Source: Salarias fasciatus
Taxonomy: Eukaryota; Chordata; Actinopteri; Blenniiformes; Blenniidae
Assembly (NCBI RefSeq): GCF_902148845.1
Contig: NW_021941230.1
Coordinates: forward strand, 15,277,797 to 15,341,796
Direction of reading: 5' to 3'
Length of the DNA stretch: 64,000 nt
This document shows, piece by piece, positions 1 through 12,000 of this stretch. Each line of letters begins with the position of its first letter. The stretch's first letter is position 1. The position numbers and the translations under genes are program-made. The notes beneath the pieces were generated by a model. That model searched no databases and was not told the origin of the DNA. It worked only from the letters and a program-made list of their open reading frames with translations.

Positions 1-610
1 CCTCGCGCGCGCGGCTCTCTGCGGCTCCGCTCCCCGGCGCACGGCTCTCTGGTCCCGGGTGGGCTGGGTCGGGCTCTTCCGCCGCTCCTGGCTCTCCTCT
101 CGGTGTCTCCTGGATGATGGGGTGCTATCCCGGGTTCGTCTTGATCCGAGCCGCGTGGCGCGCGCGGGAGCCAGGTGGCATCTTATTAGACGAGTGGCTG
201 GTGGAGCGCGTGAAGTTGGGGAAGCGCCTTCCTCATCCTCCTCCTCCTCCTCCTGTCTTCATCAGCTGGTGAGTCCCGCCGCAGCAGCTGGAACGCAGCT
301 GGACGCGCTCATTCCTCCTGTTCGCGGAGCGAGGAGAGGACTTCCGCAGCCTGGCACGCGCAACCGATCCGCGTCCCTGAACCTCCCGATCGGGTCTGAC
401 CACGGCGCGCGCTCCTTCTCCTGATGTGTCCTGGAGTTTCTCCTGTCTGCACGCGACTTTCACGGAGTACGGAAATACAGGAGGAGGAGGAGGAGGAGGA
501 GAAAAGAGGAGGAGATGCGCGCGCGCGTGTTTGGACAGTGCGCGGCGCTTCCTCCCAGGATGGAGACAGAAATGACTTTTTGGCCTCTTTAGATGAAGTT
601 GAGGTGTGAG
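1..610 (+). other. CpG-rich segment with a possible first exon
   Basis: This stretch is very rich in G+C and CpG, unlike the AT-rich DNA that follows, and looks like a promoter island. On the plus strand an ATG pair at 114-119 opens a frame that begins MMGCYPGFVLIRAAWRAR and runs to a good splice donor (CTG|gtgagt) after base 268. I do not recognise the peptide and no plus-strand coding exon follows for more than 20 kb, so this could be a noncoding first exon or chance. Poly-purine/pyrimidine GGA repeats near 235-255 and 481-500 inflate open frames on both strands. Confidence 0.25.
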
Positions 611-3600
611 GAGTGCTACTCTTGTGTTCACAGTTTCAATGACAGTTTTTACACGTTTGTAAGACAGCTGTTTGAGCTCTACATGGCTGTCACAATTTTT
701 TATTTCAGTTTTTTTAGGGGGGCTTTGTAAAAATGTCACATTTTGCCCCAGTTTCCCGTGTCTTTAAAGGTTTTAAAAACGCATTTTGTTTGAAACAAGA
801 CATCAGGAGATTCATAGTTAGACAGAGAGAGAGAGAGAGAGAGTTCAGAAGAGAAAAATAAAGGAGTTAAAAGCTTAAGTTTTATTACAACAATTTTTTT
901 TCACCATAAAAATGTAAATAATTTGACTTTTGGCAACATAAACTCCAAAATGCAACTAAAACATATGAATACAACCTTTCGTCCCATTGACGCCTTGAAA
1001 TATGTGTTTTGATTTAGAAAAGAATTGACTGCGTCTGATTGCACGTGTTCGTTACAGTCATTTTGGAATAAAGTTGTCCGGCGTGTGAACAGAGGGGCAA
1101 AACGGTGACAGTTCAATTCAGAGTGAAACAAAGAAAACGGCGAACGCCACAGTCCGCCGTAGAGTTCAGCCCTTATTTGTTCATCTGCTCCATCAGATAT
1201 CGAATGGCTCCGAACACAAACACATTTTCACATTAGAGGGTATTTTTGTTGCAGCGTGGTGATTTATAAGAATAAGGAATCATCAAGACGGTATGTGGGG
1301 ACAGCAGGCCCTGTGTGTGTGTGTGTGTATCAATGTTTTTTAAACCTGTATTTATACAGGCTTTCGGGGGAGGTTTGCAGAGGAATGACGCCCTGTATCT
1401 CAGAGCGGAGGCTGTTTATTCATGCAGGTCACTGCCGTGTACACCAGCTTTTCTCACGGCCATTAACTCCCCCTTCCTGCACATCCAGACCTGCTCCGGC
1501 GTCCTGCAGCATTTCACTCCGCCGCCTGATCTGGAACCACTCCAAGAACCTCTGGAACCTCCCCGGGAGACCATTAAACATCCTTAAGGCCGTTTTAAAC
1601 CGTCCAAAACCTCTGAAATTCGAGGCACTTGTGGAATCCCAGTAGGAGTTTCAGACGAGAACCGCCTCACAGGTCTCTGAGACTCATGTCGAAGCCTGAA
1701 AACGTACCGAGATATCGAGGAAGTTCATGATCCTCAGACGTATGACCCCCAAGAATCTCCCAATCTGGCTCTTTAAAGCACATTTCTGTCATCTCTAAAG
1801 TTATTATGAATGAAGAGAACTGAAACCTGAGACGTTCTCTCTCAGTAGGCCTTCAGGAACCTTCACAGTAAAACTGGATCGGCGTTGGATCCTGTAGGTT
1901 CTTCAAAAGGAAAAGAGCGTTCTGTTGGAACCTGGGAAGATTTCAAAAGTTCCACAAGTCCTCTTGAAAAGTTCTGGGATGTCCTCTCGGATCTTCAGCC
2001 GCCACGCTTGGCAGAACTTAATTGAGCAGCACAAAGAGGTCAGATTCTTCCAGAGCGTCGAGACAAACATCTGGAGCCTCCTGAGGAAAGTTAGAAATGT
2101 TGTGCCAAATTCGTGAAAGCTGCTAAAAAAAAAAAAAAATAACGAAATCATGTCATTAAGCATTAAATCTTGTCCAACAGGAGCTGCAGACAGACAAGGC
2201 CCCGATTGTCAGATGATTTTCCAAACATTGTTGACTCCTGTCTGCCACGTCCCAAAACATTCTGATTCTGCGTCGGAGTGTTTCGCCGAAAACACAGGAA
2301 AGCTTTAATGTAAAAACGAAAAACAAAAAAAAAAAAGACGCAAAAATAAATGAGAACCGAGCGACGTTCGACGCGATGAGTGAGGCGACTGGAAGCGCGC
2401 CGCCCTGCATGCCTCGCTTCGTGTTCGCATTCCTCACTGAAGGCCCGACTGGTTTCACAACAGACCCCCGAAAAGGCCAAGAACAACACCAGGTGTGCGA
2501 GAGACGCCGTCGCGACGCCGTCCGTCTGAAGGACAGCTGACGATCGGAACCGGGAGACGTCGCGGCCTCAGGTCACGGCTTCTCCGCTGAGGCCAATGAA
2601 ATATCATACAGGAGCAGATCTTGGATATCAGTTACAAAGACAACAAAACGAACCCTGAATGATAAAGCTCGTCTGAACGGTGCCGGTTTGAGGCCCGGAG
2701 CCGACGGCCGGCGCTCTGACTGGCCGAGTCAGAGGCTAAAGCAACAGGGATGTGGGACCAGGAGGAAAAGTAAATAAAGAAACAAAACGCACTAATGCTT
2801 CTGGCTCCACTATCAAAACCTCTGAGACTTCTTAATGAAAGCCATTAAACTCATTCACGGTCTGCGGGTCAAAGGTCACCGTGGGCCATGGTAAAGTATG
2901 CGTCCACTCACTCTGGAGACGTCCAGAGGCCCGAAGACGTCCATGTTCGGCGTGCAGCTGCGTGGGTCGGTCGCCCGCCGTCCACGCCTGTCCCACTTCC
3001 AGACCTTCACCACTCCGAAAAAAAAAAAAAAACTCCTCAGAAATAAAACATCTCGTGTTTTTCTGAGAGCTTGGAGGCAACAAACATAATAAAAATAATA
3101 CGCGTTTCATTCGGTTTCTCCTCCAGGACTGGCAAACTGCTGCATCATCTGACAGCGGAGATATTTGTGTGACTCCTGCGTCCACATACCAACACACAGC
3201 TTCAGGCTGCGGGCCCAACACACAAACAGACAGTGTGTTCTCTCGGGTGTCTCAGAATAGTGTTCTGGGGGATTTTGCGGGAGGTCAGAAGAGGCAAAAT
3301 TGTTGAAAAAGCTGAACTAATTCTGCAAGAACTGAACGAAAGACGTCCTTCGCAGCCTCTGGTTTGTGTCAGGAGCACCTGAATCCTCGGAGGACCCCAT
3401 CGCATCCCCACCCCGATGCTCGAAAACATCCGGGACATCTGCAAAGACTTTCAAACCGAAGAAACTCTGGGATTTCCAAGAACCCATTACAAATCAGTCC
3501 AAAGCATTTTGAACCTCTCCGTCTTAAATGTTCACAAACATATTGAACACTTTTTTTGGAGCGAATCATAAAATGATAATTTTTCTTGAAAGATGCCAAC

Positions 3601-4136
3601 AAATTCTCCACGCTGAAGAAATGACCCGAAACTCATCAAGGACTGCCTGAACAGTCGGCCGGTGGGCCGACAAAACACCTCCAGCCTAAACTGAGCTGAG
3701 GTATCCCCAAGGGGCTTCGAAAAATCAAAACCATGAAAAACAAAAAAAAAATTCACGGACCAAAATTCCCAAAGACCAAGGAGAAAATATTTGGCACGAA
3801 CACGGTGCAACTCCAACCATCGGAATCTGTTTCCCAACATGGTGGAAAATCACTGACATGTGTTTGTATGGGACCCCACTGGACTTCCTCTAGATCCTCT
3901 GGCATCTCCCTCTGGAACCCTGACAGAACCCTTCATGTCCATCCAGCAACCTCTGAACCCCACAAACATCCCAGCCTTCACGAGAACGACAACTTTCTGG
4001 CAGAGTCTTCAAACAAGAGGATCTCGGAACCATTTCAAACTGACTCATGACTGCAGTTCTTCGAATAACCTCCCCCCCAAAAAAAGGTCCTGGTATCTTT
4101 AACGTGTTTCTTCATCTTTGAAAAACGTCCAACACA

Positions 4137-4181
<45 letters not shown>

Positions 4182-4740
4182 ACACACGCCATGTGTGTAA
4201 AGTGAAACCTGCAGCAACAGGTGGATTTTGTTGGCTGATCACGGACCAACAGCGCCCCCCAGTGGACGCACATGCAAACTGCGCCATAACAGAAACAGGT
4301 TTTTTTGATTTAGCATTAATTTTTTTCCAATAAATACTGGAAATGTAATCGATGCGTCTGTCTGGTTTGTTTCGAGCATGATCAAAATGCAGTTAGAGGT
4401 CTGAAATGAGATCATTCTAACATGAAGTCACCACAGTTCAATCAACATCTAAATTATTGATCAAACATCATCCCATCTGGTTCTTTTTTTCTTTTTATCT
4501 AAAGATTAATGACCCCAAAAGCTTCTGAGTGACTTCTCGTCTTCATATTCGTGCCTGATGGGATGGTTTGTTTGTGCAGACACTCTTACCTGTGTGAGAC
4601 TGAAGGCGATTTGATGGCTGATGGGAAACACCCGCCGAGGCTCCGCGAGCTTCAAACTCAGTCTGTGTTGTAGAAAAGGTTGAAAAATGGCCACAAAGTG
4701 TTACTAAAAAGCTGAATAGAAAATCAGGGACAAACCACAA
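611..4740. other. Gene-free interval
   Basis: No reading frame here shows a recognisable domain, and open frames are short or made by A/T runs and the CA array. The stretches 1500-2100 and 3360-4030 are built of short degenerate phrases rich in AACCTC, GGAACC and CTTC, like old minisatellite material. A motif resembling the CTCF core (cagcgccccccagtgg) lies at 4250-4265. Confidence 0.5.
4132..4188. repeat. (CA)n microsatellite
   Basis: Nearly pure CA dinucleotide array interrupted by two CATA units. It creates spurious Thr/His and Val/Cys frames. Confidence 0.95.
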
Positions 4741-4761
4741 AGCTCCAGGGTTCAGTTTGTC

Positions 4762-4767
4762 TTTATT
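4762..4767 (-). terminator. Poly(A) signal of the nhsl1-like gene
   Basis: AATAAA on the minus strand, about 1.2 kb below the nhsl1-like stop codon. With no other gene between, it probably ends that transcript and makes 4.74-6.0 kb its 3' UTR. This is inferred from position and the hexamer only. Confidence 0.5.
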
Positions 4768-5689
4768 GCTTTCACTTTAAAACACTTTTTTTCCTCCTGT
4801 TCTCTCTCTTAAGGTCCAGTTTCCACTCACAGTGCGTCCCTCCTCTGACCTGCAGGCTAATACAGTCCATATATAAACTGGGAGTCTCCTGCTAGGTAAA
4901 AACAAACTAGACGGGTGAAGATGGGGACGGCTACAAAAAGGAAAGGCTGTAAAAATGTAAAAGAGGAGGAATATTTACAGGACAGGAAGAACTACAAAAA
5001 AACTGAGAAAGTTACACCGAGGTCTGTTTCATCATATTATAGAGAGAAACAAGTAAAACATGAGCTGCTTCAAACCGGGGAGAAATCGGCTTTAAAAAAG
5101 TTTCACTTGAAGGAATAAAACACAAAATGACACCAGGATTAACTGAAAAACAGTATCAGGCTCACAAATGGAAACAGAAAGAAAAACATCTTTAACAGAA
5201 AAAAAAAAAAGCTTTTGCGTCAGCTTTTCATTCTTTTGCGTCTCTACTGCACAAAACCCCAAATCTCACTATTTCCCAGTGTTACACAGCGGGGAGGTTT
5301 TCTAAACTCACTTCATTCATCATTGGTTTGGTTTAAATACAGCTGATTAGGCAGATTTATTATTGGAAATAAACGGGGTCCAAGCTGCGCCACGTGTTCC
5401 CCGCAGGCTGCAAATTCATCTTCAAGCCTCTCAGGAGATTTCAGATTTCACAGCAAAACAATATTGTTTCAGTGTGAACTGAAACGCCTGCTTTTATCTT
5501 TCTGCTTGGACTCCTTGAACCTAAAACTGCACAATCACATAGTTCCTTTAATTATTACTACTGCACTCTTATTATAATGTGTACTGGTTAATCTCAGGAA
5601 GAAACCCCACATCTCATTTAGCTCGTTTTGAAACAAACACAGGTTCTCTTTCGGTTTTCAGACGTATAAACGTGGCAGCGGAACACTTG

Positions 5690-5990
5690 GGTCAGCTCGT
5701 GTGCTTTAGTACATTCAGTTGGTAAACGGTCCGAGTGTCAGTCAGATCCGGTTGAAGCCGCTTGAGTCCGGTGGATGCGGACTCATCCAGTTCAGACCGG
5801 TTCACTGACGTTAGAACCGGTTTTATGGGTTCAGCCTGCGCCGGTTTGATTCAGTTCAGTTAGCTTGATCCAGTCAGATTCAGTGTGATGTCATCCAGTT
5901 CTGTCCAGTCTGATCCGGTTCAATCCTGTTGGGTCTGTTTTCAGTCAAGTCCGATCCGGTTTGATCCGGTTTGATCCGGTTTTCTTTTGC
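5690..5990. repeat. Degenerate minisatellite (tccggttt-gatccggtt)
   Basis: About 300 bases in which variants of a 10-12 base phrase (gatccggttt, gttcagacc, gtccagtctg) recur, becoming nearly perfect at 5950-5985. It lies in the presumed 3' UTR of the nhsl1-like gene. Confidence 0.7.
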
Positions 5991-6003
5991 TTCAAGTCGC
6001 CCG

Positions 6004-9000
6004 TTAAGAAATTTCCACCAGCTGGAGCGCCGACTCGTTGCTGCCGACCGGTGCCTCCAGGAAAACATCATCGTCCTCCTCTTCCTCGCCGTCCTCGTCC
6101 TCGTCCTCGCCTTCAAAGATGGCGGTCATGGGAGGGGTGAAGAGGCGGCAGCGAGCTGCCAGGCGCCGTCTGGTAGAGCAGGGCGGAGTGAGGGAGCGAG
6201 GTCTCCACGAGGAGGAGGTGAGGAAGAAGAAGGGCGAGGAAGAGGAAAAGGAGGAATAGGAGGAAGAGGAGGAGGAGGAGGAGGAAGAGGAGGCCAGGAG
6301 GTGCGTCAGATCTTGCTGCTTCCATCCGAGCGTCATGGAGAAGCTCTGAGGCGTGGGCGGGGCCTGAAGGTCCACGCTCAGGTGGATGTTGATGTCAGGA
6401 GCACTGTGGGGTTCTCGGTGTGGAGGTGAAGGAGGAGGAGGAGGAGGAGGAGGAGGAGGAAGAGGCAGCGGAACCCCCCGGAGGTCCAGAGACGTGGCAC
6501 ATTTACAGAGACGCTCCACGGCCGAGACTCGAGAAGAAGAATCAGGACGGCTGCCTTTCCGGAGCAGCAGAGCCTTGAAGCTCTCGCTTCTCGGTGACCT
6601 TTGACCTCTGCGTGGGAAAGGTTGCGCTGGACGAAGGCGGAGGGGGTGGGTGGAGGAGGGCGAGGAAGAGGGGATCCGCTGCCCGTCTGTTTCCGGATCG
6701 CTCTTTCCGAGCATCTTCCTCTTTGACCTGAGACGAAGGAGAAAACGACACAACTGAGACTTAGTCTCGACCAACCCGCCGCCATGACGCCGAGAGCAAA
6801 ACAGCGACACAACACCGAGACGTCGAAAGGAAAGACCAGAAAACAGCGAGATCCTGACACACTACCACTGAGCAAGGCACCAAAAGTCTCCTGGATTCAC
6901 TCACCTGCACAAACTACAAAGCTAAATTCAGAATTAAGAGTCGGGGTGGATTTAGAGGGAACTTTCTATTTCTAGGTACCAAAAAACAAAGCAAGGGGAC
7001 AAATTTATTTACCAAGGAACCAAAATTTCACATCTGTTATTCAGGAGTGGTTGATTTTTCTACTGAGGCTCTATTCGACGCTCTACTGCACATCCAGAGG
7101 ATTTTACCTGCAGCCAGACCTGGAGGAGTTCACACTGTGCCTTCCCACACTGCACTGCTCCACAGAGGCGGAGGGAGGAAGCCAGCAGACGTGTGAAGGT
7201 GTGTTTCAACGTGTGACTGTGCATCGTGTGTGTGTGTGTGTGTGTGAATGTGTCGTTGTACCTGTGGATGACAGCGAACAGATCCTCGGTGGTTCGCGGT
7301 CGAGCGGAGACGAACATCTGGTCAGCCGAGACGCTGACGAACAGCTCGGCTGCAAAACAGAAAGCCGCTCTTTACCAACGGATGTTACGTCCGGAACCCG
7401 AGAACAGGCGCCGAGTATTTTCATCTCGGCATTTCGCAAACTTGTCCTATTTTTGCTTCACACCTGCACCAACAGGAGGCGCAACCGCGGCTGAATCTGA
7501 CAGGAGCTCTGTCTCCAACTGGTACTTACCATCTGCAAAGATATGGAGAGGCTCGACAAAAGCCAAAACACAACTGTAAATGTTTGACGACTCAACGATG
7601 ACGGAAATAAAGTCTTTCACATTGACCACAAAAAGACCACACTGAAAAGGCCCAGCAGAACAAGAAACAATGAAACAACCATAAAAACCACTGAAAGAGT
7701 CAATGCAGCACTTTAAAGACCAACACGATGTCGGAAAGACCCAAAAGAACTGTCTCAGAGGACTGTACTGCAAAACCACCGTCTCAATTTACCGTCTGGG
7801 TGTCTGATGACCTCGTCTGTGTCCTGGCCTCTGGTTCCGACCGCCGCCGTCCGCTGGGCCTTCTCGTCCACCTCCTGGTCGCGCGGTTCTTGAATGAGGA
7901 GGTCTGGAAGCGCCAGCTCCCCCCGCAGGCTGTCGGTGGACAGCGCGCTGCTCAGGGAGAACCCGCTCCGGCCCATCGGAGCGCAGGAGCTCTCCGAGTC
8001 GCTCGTCTCCGCGTCGCAGCCTCTCGCCACCATCTTCCTCGCCGCCCTGTTCTCATATTCGTCCGGTTCATCTCCGGAGGAGGAAGAAGATGACGAGGAG
8101 GATGAGGATGTGGACGAGGACGATGAAGCGGGGGAGGAGTGCATGACCGACGGCATCATGAGCAGCTGCCTGCCCGCCCTCCTCTTCCTCCTCTTCCTCG
8201 CCTTGTCTTTTTTCTTTGACGTCATGACGATGGTGGTTACCGCCCCTCTTTCTTGCCTTTCGTCGTCCTCTTCGTCCTCAGCCAGTGAAGACCTCATCAT
8301 CCTCCTCTGAGATGCTTCATCGCCTTGGTTGACTCTCGTCTTTCTGAACTCCATTCCTCCCTGGATCTGGGAGCGCTCCGTCCAGACGGAACTGGTTCCT
8401 TGGATTTCAGCGGTTCCCAAAGAGCTGCAGGTACCGACGGACCTGGAGAGGCCACTGCTCGCTGAGGTCCCAGTGCTGGTGGTGTTGTGAGTCTGAGTGA
8501 TCACGCTGGTCCCACTGGACCCACTGACCGGTTTGGCTGCAGCAGAACTCAGTTCTGGCTTCTTGTGAGTTATCGGCGGCTTCTGTCGGTGAGGAGAACC
8601 AGCAGGTGAGGGTTTGCTGCCGTCGGTAGGTCTTCCGTGCGCTGAATATGCGTGTGTTGCTGGTTTACTGCAGGTCAGGCGCTCCGGTGAAGGTGCTCCG
8701 TGAGCTGGGTGTACATCGGGAAGAGGCTGCGGCTGGTGGCTGAGTCCAGCAGAAGGTGCTGGATTTTCTCGTATCCTGAACTTTGGAGAGGACACAGCGC
8801 CAACAATAGAAAAGTCGGGCTTCTTCGGTGGGACCGGTTTCTCTGGTGAGCATAGCCTCCTTGGGCTGCCTGCCTGAATGCCCCTGTGACTGTGCTTCAT
8901 GTCAGGGCATGCTAAGTCTGTTAGCTTAGCATCCATAAGGGCAGAACCCATGGCCTGGGGTTGTTGCATAATTGTGTTCCTCTGTTTTTTGTCGGTATCA

Positions 9001-12000
9001 TAAAACATTTTCAAATAGGGACTAGAGACTTGGTTATTCACAAGCGACTCTAAATCTTCCATCCTTTGGTTGCTGGACTGGATGTTTGAAGCTCTTGAGC
9101 TTCGAAGATGAGCATCAGCATCATTATTGGCTGGATCAGCTGTTTCACTTTTTGTTTTCTTGGAGGGGCTTCGACTTAATTTGAATACAGGTTGTTGTAC
9201 TTCAGCATTGCTGACAGAGTCTGGCTGATCCTCGTGGCGCTGCAGATCCGGGCTGGGCTGGTTTGCTTCGGCAGGCAGAGCCGCGGTTTGCAGGACTTCG
9301 TGGTTCTTGACTCGGCGAAGCCTGACGCCTTGCAGAGCTTGAGGAGTGACCCGGAGGCACGGAGGCGCCACCGGATCACCGCAGTTCTTCAGAGAAGCAC
9401 TGCTGCTAGCATGAGAGAGGGACGAGAGTGAGGGGGAGGGGAGAGGGGGAGGAGGAGGAGGAGGAGGAGGTGGAGGAAGATCTGTGAAAGGTTCGGAGGT
9501 TGGGAGGGCAGGTGGGAAATTAGATGGAGGCGGAAGGTTGGTCGGTGTAGCACAGGTGTGCCTCACAGCGTAAGAGTAAGGTGGAGGTGGAGGCCGGGAG
9601 GGAGGAGGAGGAGGAGGAGGAGACATGGAGTGGTACAGCGGTGGGAGAGGAGGAGGAGGAGGAGGAGGAGGGGGAGGAAGGACTTCAGAAAGTGAGGAAG
9701 CTGAAGGAGTATCCATGGAGGAGTGAAGCAGAGGAGGAGGGGGTGGTGGGGGAGGAGGGAGTGGGTGGGATGAAGGTGGAGGAGTAGGAGGAGGAGGAGG
9801 AGGAGGGGGAGGGGGAGGATGATGAGCTATAGGTATTGGAGAAGGAGGACTGCGCAGGAAGGACGGTGGTAACGGAGGTGGGGGAGGAAGAGGAGGATGC
9901 TTGGTAGATGAATCGGAGGAGGTGTAGGAAGAAAGGGAGGAGGTGGAAGAAAAAGATGAAGAGAGGGAGGAGAAGAGCGACGACTTTCTTTCTGGGACCG
10001 GTGGCTTCTGCCTGCCGTCTCGAGGCTTCGTCCTGGGCAGAGAGGACGCCACGGCGGCAGGGGACAGGGGGAAGGAGGACGGACATGAGGAGGAGGAGAA
10101 GGGAGAGGCGGGCGGCAGGGAGAAGGCTCCTGGGGAGGACGGGGCGAAGGGCGAGGAGACCGGAGTGCCCGGCGTCGGAGTGTTCGACTGGCTGGAATAA
10201 CCGCTGGACGGCGACGCGAGACGCTGAAGCCGGGGGACGGAGGAGGAAGCAGGCGGCTGGGGACCGAGGCTAAGTCTCAGTCCCGCCCCCTCTGGGACGG
10301 GGGACCGATGGGCGGGGACTTGGGAGCAGACGTTGTTGGTTGGTCGATGGCAAGATGACGGAGGATCCACCGTGGTCATTTCCTGGCAGGTGGTACTTAA
10401 AGGCTCGAAAGTTGTCACTGTGCCGCAGGTGACCCCACTCTGGCGTCGTTTCGGCGTGCTTCGGGGCACCCAGGGGTCGTGGAAGGCCTGAGGCGATGGC
10501 GTGCGCTCTACCTGGGCGGCGCGAGGCGGGCGGGGGCTGGAGGACGACCGGAAGGGCTTACTACGACCTGAGCGGCGTCTCAGGGAGTCGGAGCGCGTGG
10601 GCGGAGGAGGCGGACGCTTGGACTTGCGCAGGGAAATGCTGCGGGTGGAGGAGTGCGAGTGGGACGACGCCGTGCTCGACTTCCTTCTGTTCCGGCTCAG
10701 AGGTGGAGACGAGGTGAACTTCTCTGAGCACAAAGAGCTGGTGTCGGCACAAGAGGGGGAGGACCGGCCGGAACACAGCAGGGGGTCGTAGTTAGAACCT
10801 TCTGCGGAATCATTGAAGACGCTACTGTGTACGCTGGAGGCCGGGGAGAGGGGCCTGTACCTCCACCCCTCCCCGTCGTAGGAGCCACTGTCAGAGAAGC
10901 ACCGAGGGTCTTGCTGGGTGCCGGCCTGGTCCGGATCAAACGCCTGGTAGCTGAGCTGAGACTCCGAATCAGGTGTGGAGGAAGAAGAGAGGCGGTGGGA
11001 GGATGAAGCGGCCTCAAGTAGAGACTTGTCACTGGGGTAGGACCACTCAGACCGCAGGGCGCGACGACCCGGCGTGCCCGGATCAGAGCAGGGAGACTGG
11101 GATCCGCCACAAGCCGTGGGATCAATGGGCAGCAGGGGCTGGAGGTCGCTTGGAAATCCTTGCAGATCCTGGGACTGTGGAGAAAGATAAGATAGAAAGT
11201 ATTATAAAAGGGGAAAACTTGTTAACGTTTTATTTAATGTCTCCCAGCAATCTGACCTGGCAGGAAGAGGAGGCACTGAGCGTCCGATACGTGTTTTGAC
11301 AGCTGACTTCAGAGTTCAGAGAGGAGTTTGTTGCAAGACGGGGAAGACTGGAGGAGGCGTACTGATGATCGGCTCGCGGGGAGGAGGTCAGCGAGGCCAT
11401 CAGGCTGGACATTCCCTCACCGCGCGGAGCTCGGATCTTTCTTGACAAGGACTGTCCCTTCTTCCTGCTTCCTGGTTTCTCTTCCTCTGTGCTCGTCTGA
11501 CGGCGGGTGGAGGCGCAGGAAGTGGAGGCGGGCCGACCCACGGTGGAGTACTGTCCGGGCAGGGCCGCAGAGCCCGCTGAGGGCTTGGGCCTGACGTCGT
11601 CTGGTAATCCGGTGACTGTCTTGCGGCGGCTCAGATTACGGGGTCGGCGGGTCAACGAGTCAGTGCTGGCGATGGATCTTCGAAAACTGGCCTGACGATC
11701 AAAACTCTCCCCTGAAGAACGAGTCAATAAACACAGAACAGTGAAGACATGCTCTTACAAAACAAAACACATTCTGATAATTAAACATTTCTAAATACTT
11801 AAGAAGCCAGGACCTCATAGGTCCTCATGCGGTCAACATCTTGACCTCTGAAGCTGGTCTTGGACTGGGTCTAGATTGGGCTGTACCTGTCACATCGATG
11901 GGAACTATATCAGCCGCGATGGCCTCGGCCTGCTGCCTCATCCTCTCCTCAGGAGTCGGGAGCCGGGGGGCCGGCTCCATGTCCAGGCCAGCCGCTGGCT

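Noticed and set aside
4035-4333. Cys/Val and Thr/His peptides across CA arrays (also at 13-14, 16-17, 21, 30, 41 and 49-51 kb)
   Set aside because: They are translations of dinucleotide repeats, not genes.
6386-6604. Plus-strand Gly/Arg-rich frames at 6.0-6.6 and 9.5-10.3 kb
   Set aside because: They are antisense to nhsl1 proline and serine tracts.
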